This document shows, piece by piece, positions 8,901 through 17,480 of a stretch of DNA of 64,000 nucleotides. A program made the position numbers and the translations under genes. The first letter of the stretch is position 1. Every line of letters starts with the position of its first letter. Below the pieces are notes generated by a model that saw only the letters and a program-made list of their open reading frames with translations, was not told where the DNA came from and made no database searches. This DNA is from Panacagrimonas sp965216845 (GTDB lineage: Bacteria > Pseudomonadota > Gammaproteobacteria > Nevskiales > Nevskiaceae), in the NCBI GenBank assembly GCA_965216845.1, contig OZ244200.1:1116001-1180000 (forward strand), in the 5' to 3' direction.

Positions 8901-10232
8901 ATGGACGTAGAGGTAACCAATCAGGACGGCCTGCGCCGTGACCTTCGCGTAACGATTCCCGCCGACCGCGTGAACCGTGCCTATGATGATCGGATCAAGT
9001 CCATCTCCAGGCGCGCGCGACTGCCCGGGTTCCGGCCCGGCAAGGCGCCGCTGAAAGTGATTCAGCAGCAATACGGGGCCTCGGCGCGGGTGGAAGTGGT
9101 CAGCGAGCTGGTGGAAAGCAGCTATCCGGAGGCGATCGAGAAAAGCGGTGTCAAGCCGGCCGGGCAGCCGAGTATTTCGGTGACCTCGGAGAAGCTTGGC
9201 GAATCGCTCGAGTACGTGGCGCAGATCGAAGTGATGCCGGAAATCGACATCCAGGGGCTGGACCAGCTCAGCGTGATCAGGCCGGTGGTGGAGGTGGTGG
9301 CGTCGGACATCGACCAGGTGCTGGAAAACCTGCGCAAGGAACGCCGAACCTTCGAAACCGTGGCGCGTGCGGCCCAGGATGGTGATCAGGTCAAGATCGA
9401 TTTTGAAGGCAAGGTCGACGGCGAACCGTTTGAAGGTGGAAAAGGTGACGGCGTCGAACTGGTGTTGGGGGAGGGTCGCTTCCTGCCAGATCTCGAGCAG
9501 GCCCTGGTTGATCACAAAGCCGGCGACAGCTTCGAAGCGCCGGTCGACTTCCCTGAGGATTATCAGGCGCAGAATCTGCAAGGCAAGACGGCGCAGTTCA
9601 CGCTGACCGTGCATGAGGTGCAGCAGGCCACGCTGCCGGCGGCGGACGACAAGGAACTGCTGGAAGCACAGAAAGTGGATTCGCTCGATGCGCTGCGTGA
9701 AAAAGTCAAAGGCGCGCTGGAAAACGAGCGTGACAAGGCCATCAAGAATCGATTGAAAGAACAGACGCTCGAACATCTGTTGGTCAGCAACCCGATCGAT
9801 GTGCCCAAGGCGCTGACTGATCAGGAGATTGACCGCATGCGTCAGGAAGCTGCCGGGCGCATGAACATCAAGCTGGAGGACATTCCAGCCGAGCAGCGCG
9901 AACAGATGATGCCGCCGGCTCTGTTCGAGCCGGGTGCCAAAAAGCGCGTGACCCTGGGTTTGCTGATCAGCGATTACATTCGTCGCGAGCAAATCCAGCT
10001 GGATGAGGCCAGGGTGGAAGCCGCACTGGATCAGCTGGCCGGCGACTACGAGCAGCCGGAGCAGGTCAAGCAGTTTTATCGCGCCAAGCCGGAAATGATG
10101 CAGGGCCTGCACGCGATGGTGATGGAAGACCAGGTCGTGGACACCTTGCTGGCCGGTGGCAAGCAGGAAGATCAGCCGATGAGCCTGGATGAGCTGTTGT
10201 CGCCAAAGCCAGCCAAGCCGCCGGCAAACTGA
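8901..10232 (+). CDS. tig: trigger factor (ribosome-associated chaperone and PPIase)
   Basis: A 443-residue protein of the usual family length. The N-terminal ribosome-binding domain contains the GFRPGKAPLKVI signature (canonical GFRxGKxP), the middle FKBP-type prolyl isomerase domain begins about residue 155 (DGDQVKIDFEGKVDGEPFEGG), and the C-terminal chaperone arms fill residues 245-430. Trigger factor binds near the ribosomal exit tunnel and shields nascent chains. The gene is followed after 42 bases by clpP, the typical tig-clpP-clpX-lon order in gammaproteobacteria. Confidence 0.97.
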   Translation: MDVEVTNQDGLRRDLRVTIPADRVNRAYDDRIKSISRRARLPGFRPGKAPLKVIQQQYGASARVEVVSELVESSYPEAIEKSGVKPAGQPSISVTSEKLGESLEYVAQIEVMPEIDIQGLDQLSVIRPVVEVVASDIDQVLENLRKERRTFETVARAAQDGDQVKIDFEGKVDGEPFEGGKGDGVELVLGEGRFLPDLEQALVDHKAGDSFEAPVDFPEDYQAQNLQGKTAQFTLTVHEVQQATLPAADDKELLEAQKVDSLDALREKVKGALENERDKAIKNRLKEQTLEHLLVSNPIDVPKALTDQEIDRMRQEAAGRMNIKLEDIPAEQREQMMPPALFEPGAKKRVTLGLLISDYIRREQIQLDEARVEAALDQLAGDYEQPEQVKQFYRAKPEMMQGLHAMVMEDQVVDTLLAGGKQEDQPMSLDELLSPKPAKPPAN

Positions 10233-10274
10233 GCTACAGTGCTGCCCGACACCCAATTAAAGCAAGAGGACGGC

Positions 10275-10901
10275 ATGATTGATTTTCCCGCACGCGCTTC
10301 CACCCTTGTGCCCATGGTGGTGGAACAGACCGCCCGTGGTGAACGCGCGTTTGACATCTACTCACGGCTGCTCAAGGAGCGCGTGGTGTTCATCGTTGGT
10401 GGCATTGACGATTTCGTCGCCAATCTGGTGGTGGCGCAGTTACTGTTTCTGGAGTCGGAAAATCCGGACAAGGACATTCACCTGTACATCAACTCGCCCG
10501 GTGGGGTGATCACCTCGGGCTTGTCGATTTACGACACCATGAAGTTCATCAAGCCGGACGTGGCCACCATGTGCATCGGTCAGGCCTGCAGCATGGGGTC
10601 CTTCCTGCTGTCAGCGGGCACCAAGGGCAAACGCTATGCGCTGCCCAGCTCGCGCATCATGATTCACCAGCCCTCGGGCGGTGCGCAGGGGCAGGCCACG
10701 GACATTGAAATCCAGGCCAAGGAAATTCTCTATCTGCGCGAGCGCCTGAACAGCCTCTACGCCGATCACACCGGTCAGCCACTGGAGAAAATCTCCCAGG
10801 ACGTGGAGCGCGACTTCTTCATGAACGCCGAGGCGGCCAAGGAATACGGCCTGATCGACGAGATTCTGACCGAGCGCAAACCGCCGGCGGCGAGCAGCTA
10901 G
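10275..10901 (+). CDS. clpP: ATP-dependent Clp protease proteolytic subunit
   Basis: A 208-residue serine peptidase of family S14. The catalytic triad is Ser106 (GQACSMGSFLL), His131 (MIHQPSGG) and Asp180 (VERDFFM), with exactly the spacing seen in E. coli ClpP. It forms the tetradecameric chamber working with ClpX. The ATG at 10275 (MIDFPARAST) is preceded by AGAGGA about 5 bases upstream, so I prefer it over an ATG at 10239. The gene follows tig and precedes clpX by 102 bases. Confidence 0.96.
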   Translation: MIDFPARASTLVPMVVEQTARGERAFDIYSRLLKERVVFIVGGIDDFVANLVVAQLLFLESENPDKDIHLYINSPGGVITSGLSIYDTMKFIKPDVATMCIGQACSMGSFLLSAGTKGKRYALPSSRIMIHQPSGGAQGQATDIEIQAKEILYLRERLNSLYADHTGQPLEKISQDVERDFFMNAEAAKEYGLIDEILTERKPPAASS

Positions 10902-11003
10902 CGCCTGGTTGACGGGCGCCAAGCAGATCAGCGGCGGTTTGCGATTACATGACAGCGTGATATACAAGCGCATGGCAGAAACGCGGTACGGAGGGCGGCA
11001 TCG

Positions 11004-12272
11004 ATGAGCGCAGACTTGCGCGGTGGTTCCAACAACGGACGAGTGCTGTATTGCTCGTTTTGCGGCAAGAGTGAGCACGAAGTCAGAAAACTGATTGCCG
11101 GCCCCTCGGTCTATATCTGTGATGAATGCGTTGACCTGTGCAACGACATCATCCGCGAGGAAGTGCACGCCAAACCGCAGACCAAGGGCTTGCCCAAGCC
11201 GCAGGAAATCCGTGGCGTTCTGGACGAATACGTCATCGGTCAGGAGCAGGCCAAGAAAGTGCTGTCGGTGGCGGTGTACAACCACTACAAGCGGCTTTCG
11301 CTCAAGTCCAGCCAGGACGGCATCGAGCTGGCCAAGTCCAATATCCTGCTGATTGGCCCCACGGGTTCGGGCAAGACGCTGCTGGCCGAAACCCTGGCCC
11401 GCCTGCTGGATGTGCCGTTTGCCATCGCCGACGCCACCACGCTCACCGAAGCCGGTTATGTGGGCGAGGACGTTGAAAACATCATTCAGCGGCTGTTGCA
11501 GAAGTGCGAGTACGACGTCGACAAGGCCCAACGCGGCATTGTCTACATCGATGAAATCGACAAGATCGCACGTAAGTCGGAAAACCCGTCCATCACCCGC
11601 GATGTCTCCGGCGAAGGCGTGCAGCAGGCGCTGTTGAAGCTGGTCGAAGGCACCATCGCCCAGGTGCCGCCGCAGGGCGGACGCAAGCATCCGCAACAGG
11701 AGTTCCTGCAGGTCAATACCGCCGGCATTCTGTTCATTTGCGGCGGTGCGTTCGCCGGTTTGAACCGCGTGATTCAGGACCGCACGGAACGCAGCGGCAT
11801 CGGTTTTTCGGCGGACGTCAAATCGCAGACCGATGCGCAGCAGATGAACCGCCTGTTCTCGCTGCTGGAGCCGGACGATCTGATTCGCTTCGGCCTGATC
11901 CCGGAATTCGTCGGCCGTCTGCCGGTGGCAGCGGTGCTCGAAGAGCTGGACGAGGAAGCGCTGATCTCCATCCTGCAGGAGCCGAAAAACGCCCTGGTCA
12001 AGCAGTACATCAAGCTGTTCCAGATGGAAGGGGTGCAACTGGAGTTTCGTGAGGATGCCCTGCACGCCATCGCCACCAAGGCCAAGGAGCGCAAGACCGG
12101 CGCGCGCGGCCTGCGCACCATTTTGGAAAACATTCTGCTGGACGTAATGTACGACCTGCCGTCGATGCAGAACGTCAGCAAGGTGGTGCTGGACGAGGCG
12201 GTGGTCAAAGGCGAATCCAAGCCCTTCATCGTTTACGAAGGGACCGACCGCGAGGCCCAATCCAGCGCCTGA
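11004..12272 (+). CDS. clpX: ATP-dependent Clp protease ATPase subunit ClpX
   Basis: A 422-residue AAA+ unfoldase. The N-terminal zinc-binding domain is intact with CSFC and CDEC pairs (Cys17, Cys20 and the pair about residues 39-42). Walker A is GPTGSGKTLLA, Walker B is IVYIDEIDKI, and the family-specific GYVGEDVE motif is present. ClpX recognises tagged substrates such as ssrA peptides and feeds them to ClpP. The start follows a strong GGAGGG. A stem-loop lies 38 bases after the stop. Confidence 0.97.
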   Translation: MSADLRGGSNNGRVLYCSFCGKSEHEVRKLIAGPSVYICDECVDLCNDIIREEVHAKPQTKGLPKPQEIRGVLDEYVIGQEQAKKVLSVAVYNHYKRLSLKSSQDGIELAKSNILLIGPTGSGKTLLAETLARLLDVPFAIADATTLTEAGYVGEDVENIIQRLLQKCEYDVDKAQRGIVYIDEIDKIARKSENPSITRDVSGEGVQQALLKLVEGTIAQVPPQGGRKHPQQEFLQVNTAGILFICGGAFAGLNRVIQDRTERSGIGFSADVKSQTDAQQMNRLFSLLEPDDLIRFGLIPEFVGRLPVAAVLEELDEEALISILQEPKNALVKQYIKLFQMEGVQLEFREDALHAIATKAKERKTGARGLRTILENILLDVMYDLPSMQNVSKVVLDEAVVKGESKPFIVYEGTDREAQSSA

Positions 12273-12309
12273 TCGCCCCGTGGCTTGATCGACGCGGGCT
12301 GATCGGCCG

Positions 12310-12333
12310 ATTCGCCGCTTGAAAGCGGCGAAT
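12310..12333 (+). terminator. hairpin after clpX
   Basis: An 11-bp perfect inverted repeat (ATTCGCCGCTT / AAGCGGCGAAT) with a 2-base centre follows clpX. Only three T residues follow, so it could be a weak terminator or mRNA-stabilising hairpin between clpX and lon. Confidence 0.5.
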
Positions 12334-12404
12334 TTGGCCGCATCTGCAATAATCCGGGCGCGCCCTTGTGCGCGCACTTCCCGCGCTCCAATCAGGAATT
12401 CATC

Positions 12405-14798
12405 GTGGCTGAATCCATCGACCACCAGACTCCCGTCCTTCCGCTACGTGACGTGGTGGTCTTTCCGCATATGGCCATCCCCTTGTTCGTTGGCCGAGAA
12501 AAGTCCATCCGCGCGCTGTCGGCCGCCATGCAGGGTGACAAACGCATTCTTCTGGTCGCCCAGCGCACGGCGGAAACCGACGACCCGGGGCAGGCTGATG
12601 TGTACACCGTCGGCACCCTGGCCAGCATCCTGCAGATGCTCAAGTTGCCCGATGGTACGGTCAAGGTGCTGGTGGAAGGCCAGGAGCGCGCCAATATCGT
12701 GTCCTTGCAGGCCGATGGCGCTTACGTCACCGCCGTCTGTGCGCCCATCGGCGCCGATGAGCCGGGGCCGCAGGACAAGGAAGTCAGTGCGCTGCAGCGT
12801 TCCACGCTGAGCCAGTTCGAGCACTACGCCAAGCTCAACAAGAAAATCCCTTCGGAGCTGTTGCCGTCTCTCAGCAGCATGGATGACGCCGGCCGTCTGG
12901 CCGACACCATTGCCGCCCATTTGACGCTGAAGCTGGAAGAAAAACAGAAAATTCTGGAACTGCTCACCGCCGGAGAGCGACTGGAGGCGGTGTTCGCGCA
13001 GCTGGAAAACGAAATTGACGTCCTGCAGATCGAGAAAAAGATCCGCGGCCGCGTCAAATCGCAGATGGAGAAGAATCAGCGCGAGTACTACCTCAACGAG
13101 CAGATGAAGGCGATTCAGAAAGAGCTCGGCGAAGGTGATGAGGCGCCCAACGAACAGGAAGAATACGCGCGCAAGATCGAAAAGCTGGGCCTGTCCAAGG
13201 AGGCCAAGACCAAGGCCAGGGCGGAACTCAACAAACTCAAGATGATGCCGCCGATGTCCGCCGAGGCCACCGTGGTGCGCAATTATCTGGACTGGCTCAC
13301 CGGCGTGCCGTGGAAGAAGGCCAGCAAGGTGCGCATCGATCTGGAAGCGGCGCAGAACAAGCTGGATGAGGATCACTACGGCCTTGAAAGAATCAAGGAG
13401 CGCATCGTCGAATATCTGGCGGTGCAGTCGCGCGTCAGGAAACTGAAAGGGCCGATTCTTTGCCTGGTCGGCCCCCCGGGCGTCGGCAAGACCTCGCTGG
13501 GCCGCTCCATCGCGGACGCGGTGAACCGAAAGTTCGTGCGCATGTCCTTGGGCGGCGTGCGCGACGAGGCGGAGATTCGCGGTCATCGGCGCACCTACAT
13601 CGGCGCCATGCCGGGCAAGATCATCCAGAACATGTCCAAGGTGGGTGTGCGCAACCCGCTGTTCCTGCTCGATGAAATCGACAAGATGAGCATGGACTTT
13701 CGCGGTGATCCTTCCTCGGCCCTGCTCGAAGTGCTGGACCCCGAACAGAACGGCAGCTTCAACGATCACTATCTGGATGTTGACTTTGATCTGTCGGATG
13801 TGATGTTCGTGGCCACCGCCAACACCCTGAACATTCCGCCGCCGCTGCTGGATCGGATGGAAGTGATTCGGCTTCCCGGTTACACCGAGGAGGAAAAGCT
13901 CAACATCGCCACCCAGTATCTGGTGCCCAAGCAGCTCAAGCAGAACGGCGTCAAGGACGGTGAGCTGAACATCACCGACGACGGTATTCGCGGCATCGTG
14001 CGGCATTACACCCGTGAGGCCGGCGTGCGCAATCTGGAGCGCGAGATCAGCAAGATCGCGCGCAAGGCCATCAAGCAGATTCTGATCAAGCCTGATGAGG
14101 CGCCGCTGACGGTCAACGGCGAAAACCTCCACGACTATCTGGGCGTGCTCAAGTATCGCTATGGTCGTGCCGAAGATCGCAATCAGGTCGGCCAGGTCAC
14201 CGGCCTGGCCTGGACCGAGGTCGGCGGTGAACTGCTGACCATCGAAGCCGCACTGGCGCCAGGCAAGGGCAAGCTGACGCAGACCGGATCGCTCGGCAAT
14301 GTGATGCAGGAGTCCATTCAGGCGGCCTTGACCGTCGCGCGCGCGCGCTCGGCGACGCTGGGTATCGACGCCGAGTTCTATTCGAAGAACGATATTCATG
14401 TGCATGTCCCGGAAGGCGCAACGCCCAAGGACGGGCCTTCGGCGGGCATTGCCATGTGTACCGCGCTGGTTTCCAGCCTTACCGGCATTCCGGTTCGCGC
14501 CGATGTGGCGATGACCGGCGAAATCACCTTGCGCGGGGAAGTGCTGCCGATTGGCGGCTTGAAGGAAAAGCTGCTGGCCGCGCAACGCGGGGGCATCCAG
14601 ACCGTGGTGATTCCGCACGAGAACGTCAAGGATCTGGCGGACGTGCCCGAATCCATTCAGTCGGCGCTGAAGATCGAACCCGTGCGATGGGTCGAGCAAG
14701 TCCTGCGCCATGCGCTGGAACGCGAACCCGAACCCAGGCCGGAAGAAAATCCGGCGGCGGCGTCGGCGCCAAACGAGGAGTCGGCGCGCGCGCACTAG
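12405..14798 (+). CDS. lon: ATP-dependent protease Lon
   Basis: A 797-residue protease of the LonA type. The N-terminal substrate-binding domain begins LPLRDVVVFPHM; the AAA+ module has Walker A GPPGVGKTSLGR and Walker B LFLLDEIDKM; and the C-terminal peptidase has catalytic Ser in PKDGPSAGIAM and Lys in GGLKEKLLAA. It degrades damaged and regulatory proteins in the cytoplasm. I choose the GTG at 12405 (MAESIDHQ) with AGGA about 8 bases upstream; a longer frame from 12366 has no ribosome site. The C-terminal tail is rich in Glu, Pro and Ala. Followed by hupB as in many gammaproteobacteria. Confidence 0.96.
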   Translation: MAESIDHQTPVLPLRDVVVFPHMAIPLFVGREKSIRALSAAMQGDKRILLVAQRTAETDDPGQADVYTVGTLASILQMLKLPDGTVKVLVEGQERANIVSLQADGAYVTAVCAPIGADEPGPQDKEVSALQRSTLSQFEHYAKLNKKIPSELLPSLSSMDDAGRLADTIAAHLTLKLEEKQKILELLTAGERLEAVFAQLENEIDVLQIEKKIRGRVKSQMEKNQREYYLNEQMKAIQKELGEGDEAPNEQEEYARKIEKLGLSKEAKTKARAELNKLKMMPPMSAEATVVRNYLDWLTGVPWKKASKVRIDLEAAQNKLDEDHYGLERIKERIVEYLAVQSRVRKLKGPILCLVGPPGVGKTSLGRSIADAVNRKFVRMSLGGVRDEAEIRGHRRTYIGAMPGKIIQNMSKVGVRNPLFLLDEIDKMSMDFRGDPSSALLEVLDPEQNGSFNDHYLDVDFDLSDVMFVATANTLNIPPPLLDRMEVIRLPGYTEEEKLNIATQYLVPKQLKQNGVKDGELNITDDGIRGIVRHYTREAGVRNLEREISKIARKAIKQILIKPDEAPLTVNGENLHDYLGVLKYRYGRAEDRNQVGQVTGLAWTEVGGELLTIEAALAPGKGKLTQTGSLGNVMQESIQAALTVARARSATLGIDAEFYSKNDIHVHVPEGATPKDGPSAGIAMCTALVSSLTGIPVRADVAMTGEITLRGEVLPIGGLKEKLLAAQRGGIQTVVIPHENVKDLADVPESIQSALKIEPVRWVEQVLRHALEREPEPRPEENPAAASAPNEESARAH

Positions 14799-14812
14799 GG
14801 CAGGCAGGAATC

Positions 14813-14868
14813 AGGCGAACTCGGTTCGCCAGCAAACAATCGCGCGAACTCGTGTTATGGTTCGCGCC
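14813..14868 (+). other. two adjacent hairpins between lon and hupB
   Basis: A 7-bp stem GGCGAAC/GTTCGCC (14814-14830) is followed by a second related stem CGCGAAC/GTTCGCG (about 14843-14866). Neither has a clear T-run. They could form a weak lon terminator or a binding site upstream of the HU gene. Confidence 0.35.
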
Positions 14869-14952
14869 GGTCAGCACTGACTCGGTGATCGAACGTGGCG
14901 TTCGGTGGCGGAGTGAGTCGCATATCAATTTCGTTTTCGGGAGACAAGCTGA

Positions 14953-15225
14953 ATGAATAAAGGGGAGTTGCTGGACGCCGTTGCCGAGCAGTCAGGGCTA
15001 TCCAAAGCCGACGTCAGTCGCGCGATGGACGCCGCGATCGACGTGATTGCCAAGGCGCTGAAGCAGAATGACAAGGTCAGCGTGGTCGGTTTTGGAGGCT
15101 TCCAGGTGCGTGAACGCCCCGAACGGATGGGCCGTAATCCCAAGACTGGAGAGCCCATGCCCATCGCCGCCAGCCGCTCTCCGACCTTCAAGGCTGGCAA
15201 GGCGTTCAAAGACGCGATAAACTAG
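14953..15225 (+). CDS. hupB: DNA-binding protein HU
   Basis: A 90-residue HU-family protein with the expected length. It begins MNKGELLDAVAEQSGLSK and has the DNA-binding beta-arm with GRNPKTGEPMPIAA, matching the family signature GRNPxTGxxIxI. As a dimer it bends and compacts DNA. The gene follows lon by 154 bases and precedes tRNA-Val by 44 bases, the classical lon-hupB-ppiD arrangement with two tRNAs inserted. Confidence 0.97.
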   Translation: MNKGELLDAVAEQSGLSKADVSRAMDAAIDVIAKALKQNDKVSVVGFGGFQVRERPERMGRNPKTGEPMPIAASRSPTFKAGKAFKDAIN

Positions 15226-15269
15226 CGCGCTTTCCGGGGCGCTGAAGCAGTTCACAGTCGTTTCCCTTT

Positions 15270-15345
15270 GGGTGCTTAGCTCAGTTGGTAGAGCGTCGCC
15301 CTTACAAGGCGAATGTCGGCGGTTCGAACCCGTCAGCACCCACCA
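15270..15345 (+). tRNA. tRNA-Val(UAC)
   Basis: A 76-base cloverleaf with encoded CCA. Acceptor stem GGGTGCT pairs with AGCACCC, discriminator A; the anticodon loop CTTACAA gives UAC. It lies 10 bases upstream of tRNA-Asp and is probably cotranscribed with it. Confidence 0.95.
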
Positions 15346-15355
15346 GTTGTTTTTT

Positions 15356-15432
15356 GGAGCGGTAGTTCAGTTGGTTAGAATACCGGCCTGTCACGCCGGG
15401 GGTCGCGGGTTCGAGTCCCGTCCGCTCCGCCA
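15356..15432 (+). tRNA. tRNA-Asp(GUC)
   Basis: A 77-base cloverleaf with encoded CCA. Acceptor stem GGAGCGG pairs with CCGCTCC, discriminator G; the anticodon loop CTGTCAC gives GUC. It is followed by a terminator-like hairpin. Confidence 0.95.
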
Positions 15433-15448
15433 ACGCTGATCTCGCACG

Positions 15449-15470
15449 GGGCACCGCATAGGTGCCCTTT
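15449..15470 (+). terminator. terminator after tRNA-Asp
   Basis: A 7-bp stem GGGCACC/GGTGCCC with loop GCATA is followed by TTT. It lies 16 bases after tRNA-Asp and should end the tRNA-Val/tRNA-Asp transcript before ppiD. Confidence 0.65.
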
Positions 15471-15509
15471 GCGTTAATGGCGGTAACACGTCAAACAACG
15501 GAAAAATTC

Positions 15510-17441
15510 ATGCTGCAATCGATTCGCGACCGTTTAACTGGCCCTCTGGTTTGGTTTGTGGTGGGCCTGATCGTGATTCCATTCGCGTTCTGGGGGATCG
15601 AGTCCTTCCGCATGGACGGCGGTGACCCGACGGTGGCCAAGGTCGGCGGCGATGAGATCACGCAAAGTCAGTTGCGGCGCAACTACGAGCAGCGTTTTCA
15701 ACAGTTGCAATCGCTGATGGGCGATAACTTCCGTCCCGAACTGTTCGACGAACGCCGCTTCCGTCAGACCGTGCTGAACGACATGTTGCAGGAAGCGGCT
15801 CTGCGCAAGTTCGCGCTGGAGCAGGGCTACCACACGGCCGACGCCGCGCTGTTTGATTACATCAGCCAGATTCCCGCCTTTCAGCTGGAAGGCCAATTCT
15901 CGGCCGATACCTATCGCGATGCGCTGGCGCGCCAAGGCATGCGCGCGGATCAGTTCGAAGCGCAACTGCGCGACGCCTTGGTGATCGACCAGCTACGCGG
16001 CTCGGTGCTGGAAACCGCTTTCGTCACTCAAACGCTGACCGCCGAGGCTTATCGCCTGCAGGAGCAAAAGCGTGAGGTCAAGGTGGTGGCGTTTGATCCG
16101 GATGATTTCCGGCAGGACATCGAAATCAGCGATGAACAAATTGCGGATCGCTATGAGAGCGAAAAATCACGCTGGACCGCACCCGAACGCATCAAGGTCA
16201 ATTACGTTGAACTGGATGTGAATCAGCTGCCGGCGGCCGAAGCACCCGGAGATGATGTGCTGGAGCTGTTGTACGAAGCCGAAAAGAACGGGCGCTTCAG
16301 CACACCGGAGGAGCGCAAGGCGCGTCATATTCTGATCGGCTTCGGTGCGGACAAATCCGCTGCCCACGAAAAGGCTCAGGAACTGCGCAAGCAGTTGGAT
16401 GACGGCGGTGATTTTGGCACCCTGGCCAAGGCCAATTCAGAAGATCCGGGCTCCAAGGATGCAGGCGGTGATCTGGGCTGGGTGCGACGCGGCACCATGG
16501 TGCCCAAGTTCGAAGACACGCTGTTCGACATGAAGGCGCAGCAGATCAGCGACCCGATCGAAACCGAGTTCGGCTGGCACATCATCGGCCTTGATGAAAT
16601 CAAACCTGCCGCGCAGCGCAAATTCTCCGAAGAAGGCGTCAAGGCCGAGCTGCTGGCGCTGTATCAGGCGCGCGAGCGACAGGAGCACTTCTCCGAACTC
16701 AGTACGCAGCTCGAACAATTGGCGTTCGAAAAATCCACGCTGGCGCCGGTGGCCGAAGCGCTGCAGCTGGAATTGAAAACTTCCGATTGGTTCGGGCGCG
16801 CGGGCGGAGTGGGTATTGCCGCCGAGCCAACCGTCGCCCAGGCCGCATTTTCTCCGGAAGTGCTGGACAATGAACAAAACAGTCGGCCGCTGGGGCTGGC
16901 CGATGGTCGTTTGGTGGTCATTCACAAAGCAGATTACACGCCGTCACGGCAAAAGACGCTGGAAGAAGTCAGCGACGGCCTGCGCAAGGAACTGATCGAT
17001 GAAGCCGCCGCCAAGCGCGCGCTGGCCGCGGCCGAAACCTTGCTGAGCGCGGTGGGCGGGGAGGTGGAAAAACTTGAGGAATTGGCCGGCGAACAGGGCG
17101 GCAAGCTGCGTTTTGAAGGCAAGCTCGGGCGTCGGGATGCAACCGTGGATGCCCAAGTGTTGCAGGCGGTGTTCGCGCTGCCGCATCCGCAGGACGCAAA
17201 GCCGCTGTTGAAAACACTGAGCCTGAACGACGGCCGCGCCAGCCTGATCGCTCTGACCGGTATCGAAACACCTACGGACGCGGAGGCTGCCGGTGCGGTA
17301 ACGCACCGCAATCAATTGCGTGACGCGGTGGCGGGCGCTGAAATGGATGCCTATCGCGCCGCCATTGCTGATGAGGTGGAAGTGCGGGTGCTACAGTCCG
17401 CCAGCGCTGACGATCAAGTGACCGATCCCGAGTCGCTATAA
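15510..17441 (+). CDS. ppiD: periplasmic folding chaperone / PPIase-like protein PpiD
   Basis: A 643-residue SurA-type protein anchored by one N-terminal transmembrane helix (LVWFVVGLIVIPFAFWGI, about residues 13-30), with a periplasmic SurA-N-like chaperone region and a parvulin domain (about residues 260-360, with RKARHILIGF and GGDLGWVRRG). PpiD sits beside the Sec translocon and helps newly exported proteins fold. The ATG at 15510 (MLQSIRDRL) is chosen because it gives the normal PpiD N-terminus; the 16 extra codons of a longer frame would overlap the preceding terminator. Context lon-hupB-ppiD supports the call. Confidence 0.93.
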   Translation: MLQSIRDRLTGPLVWFVVGLIVIPFAFWGIESFRMDGGDPTVAKVGGDEITQSQLRRNYEQRFQQLQSLMGDNFRPELFDERRFRQTVLNDMLQEAALRKFALEQGYHTADAALFDYISQIPAFQLEGQFSADTYRDALARQGMRADQFEAQLRDALVIDQLRGSVLETAFVTQTLTAEAYRLQEQKREVKVVAFDPDDFRQDIEISDEQIADRYESEKSRWTAPERIKVNYVELDVNQLPAAEAPGDDVLELLYEAEKNGRFSTPEERKARHILIGFGADKSAAHEKAQELRKQLDDGGDFGTLAKANSEDPGSKDAGGDLGWVRRGTMVPKFEDTLFDMKAQQISDPIETEFGWHIIGLDEIKPAAQRKFSEEGVKAELLALYQARERQEHFSELSTQLEQLAFEKSTLAPVAEALQLELKTSDWFGRAGGVGIAAEPTVAQAAFSPEVLDNEQNSRPLGLADGRLVVIHKADYTPSRQKTLEEVSDGLRKELIDEAAAKRALAAAETLLSAVGGEVEKLEELAGEQGGKLRFEGKLGRRDATVDAQVLQAVFALPHPQDAKPLLKTLSLNDGRASLIALTGIETPTDAEAAGAVTHRNQLRDAVAGAEMDAYRAAIADEVEVRVLQSASADDQVTDPESL

Positions 17442-17480
17442 AGCATACTTCCCGTCAGCGCCCGTAGCAGGGAGAACAGC

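Noticed and set aside
10611..12425. 604-codon open frame on the minus strand opposite clpP-clpX
   Set aside because: It is a mirror of the strongly conserved clpP and clpX frames, His/Arg/Gln-rich, and has no ribosome site or family resemblance.
12444..14795. 783-codon open frame on the minus strand opposite lon
   Set aside because: It is an antisense shadow of lon in high-GC DNA with atypical composition; lon motifs are intact on the plus strand.
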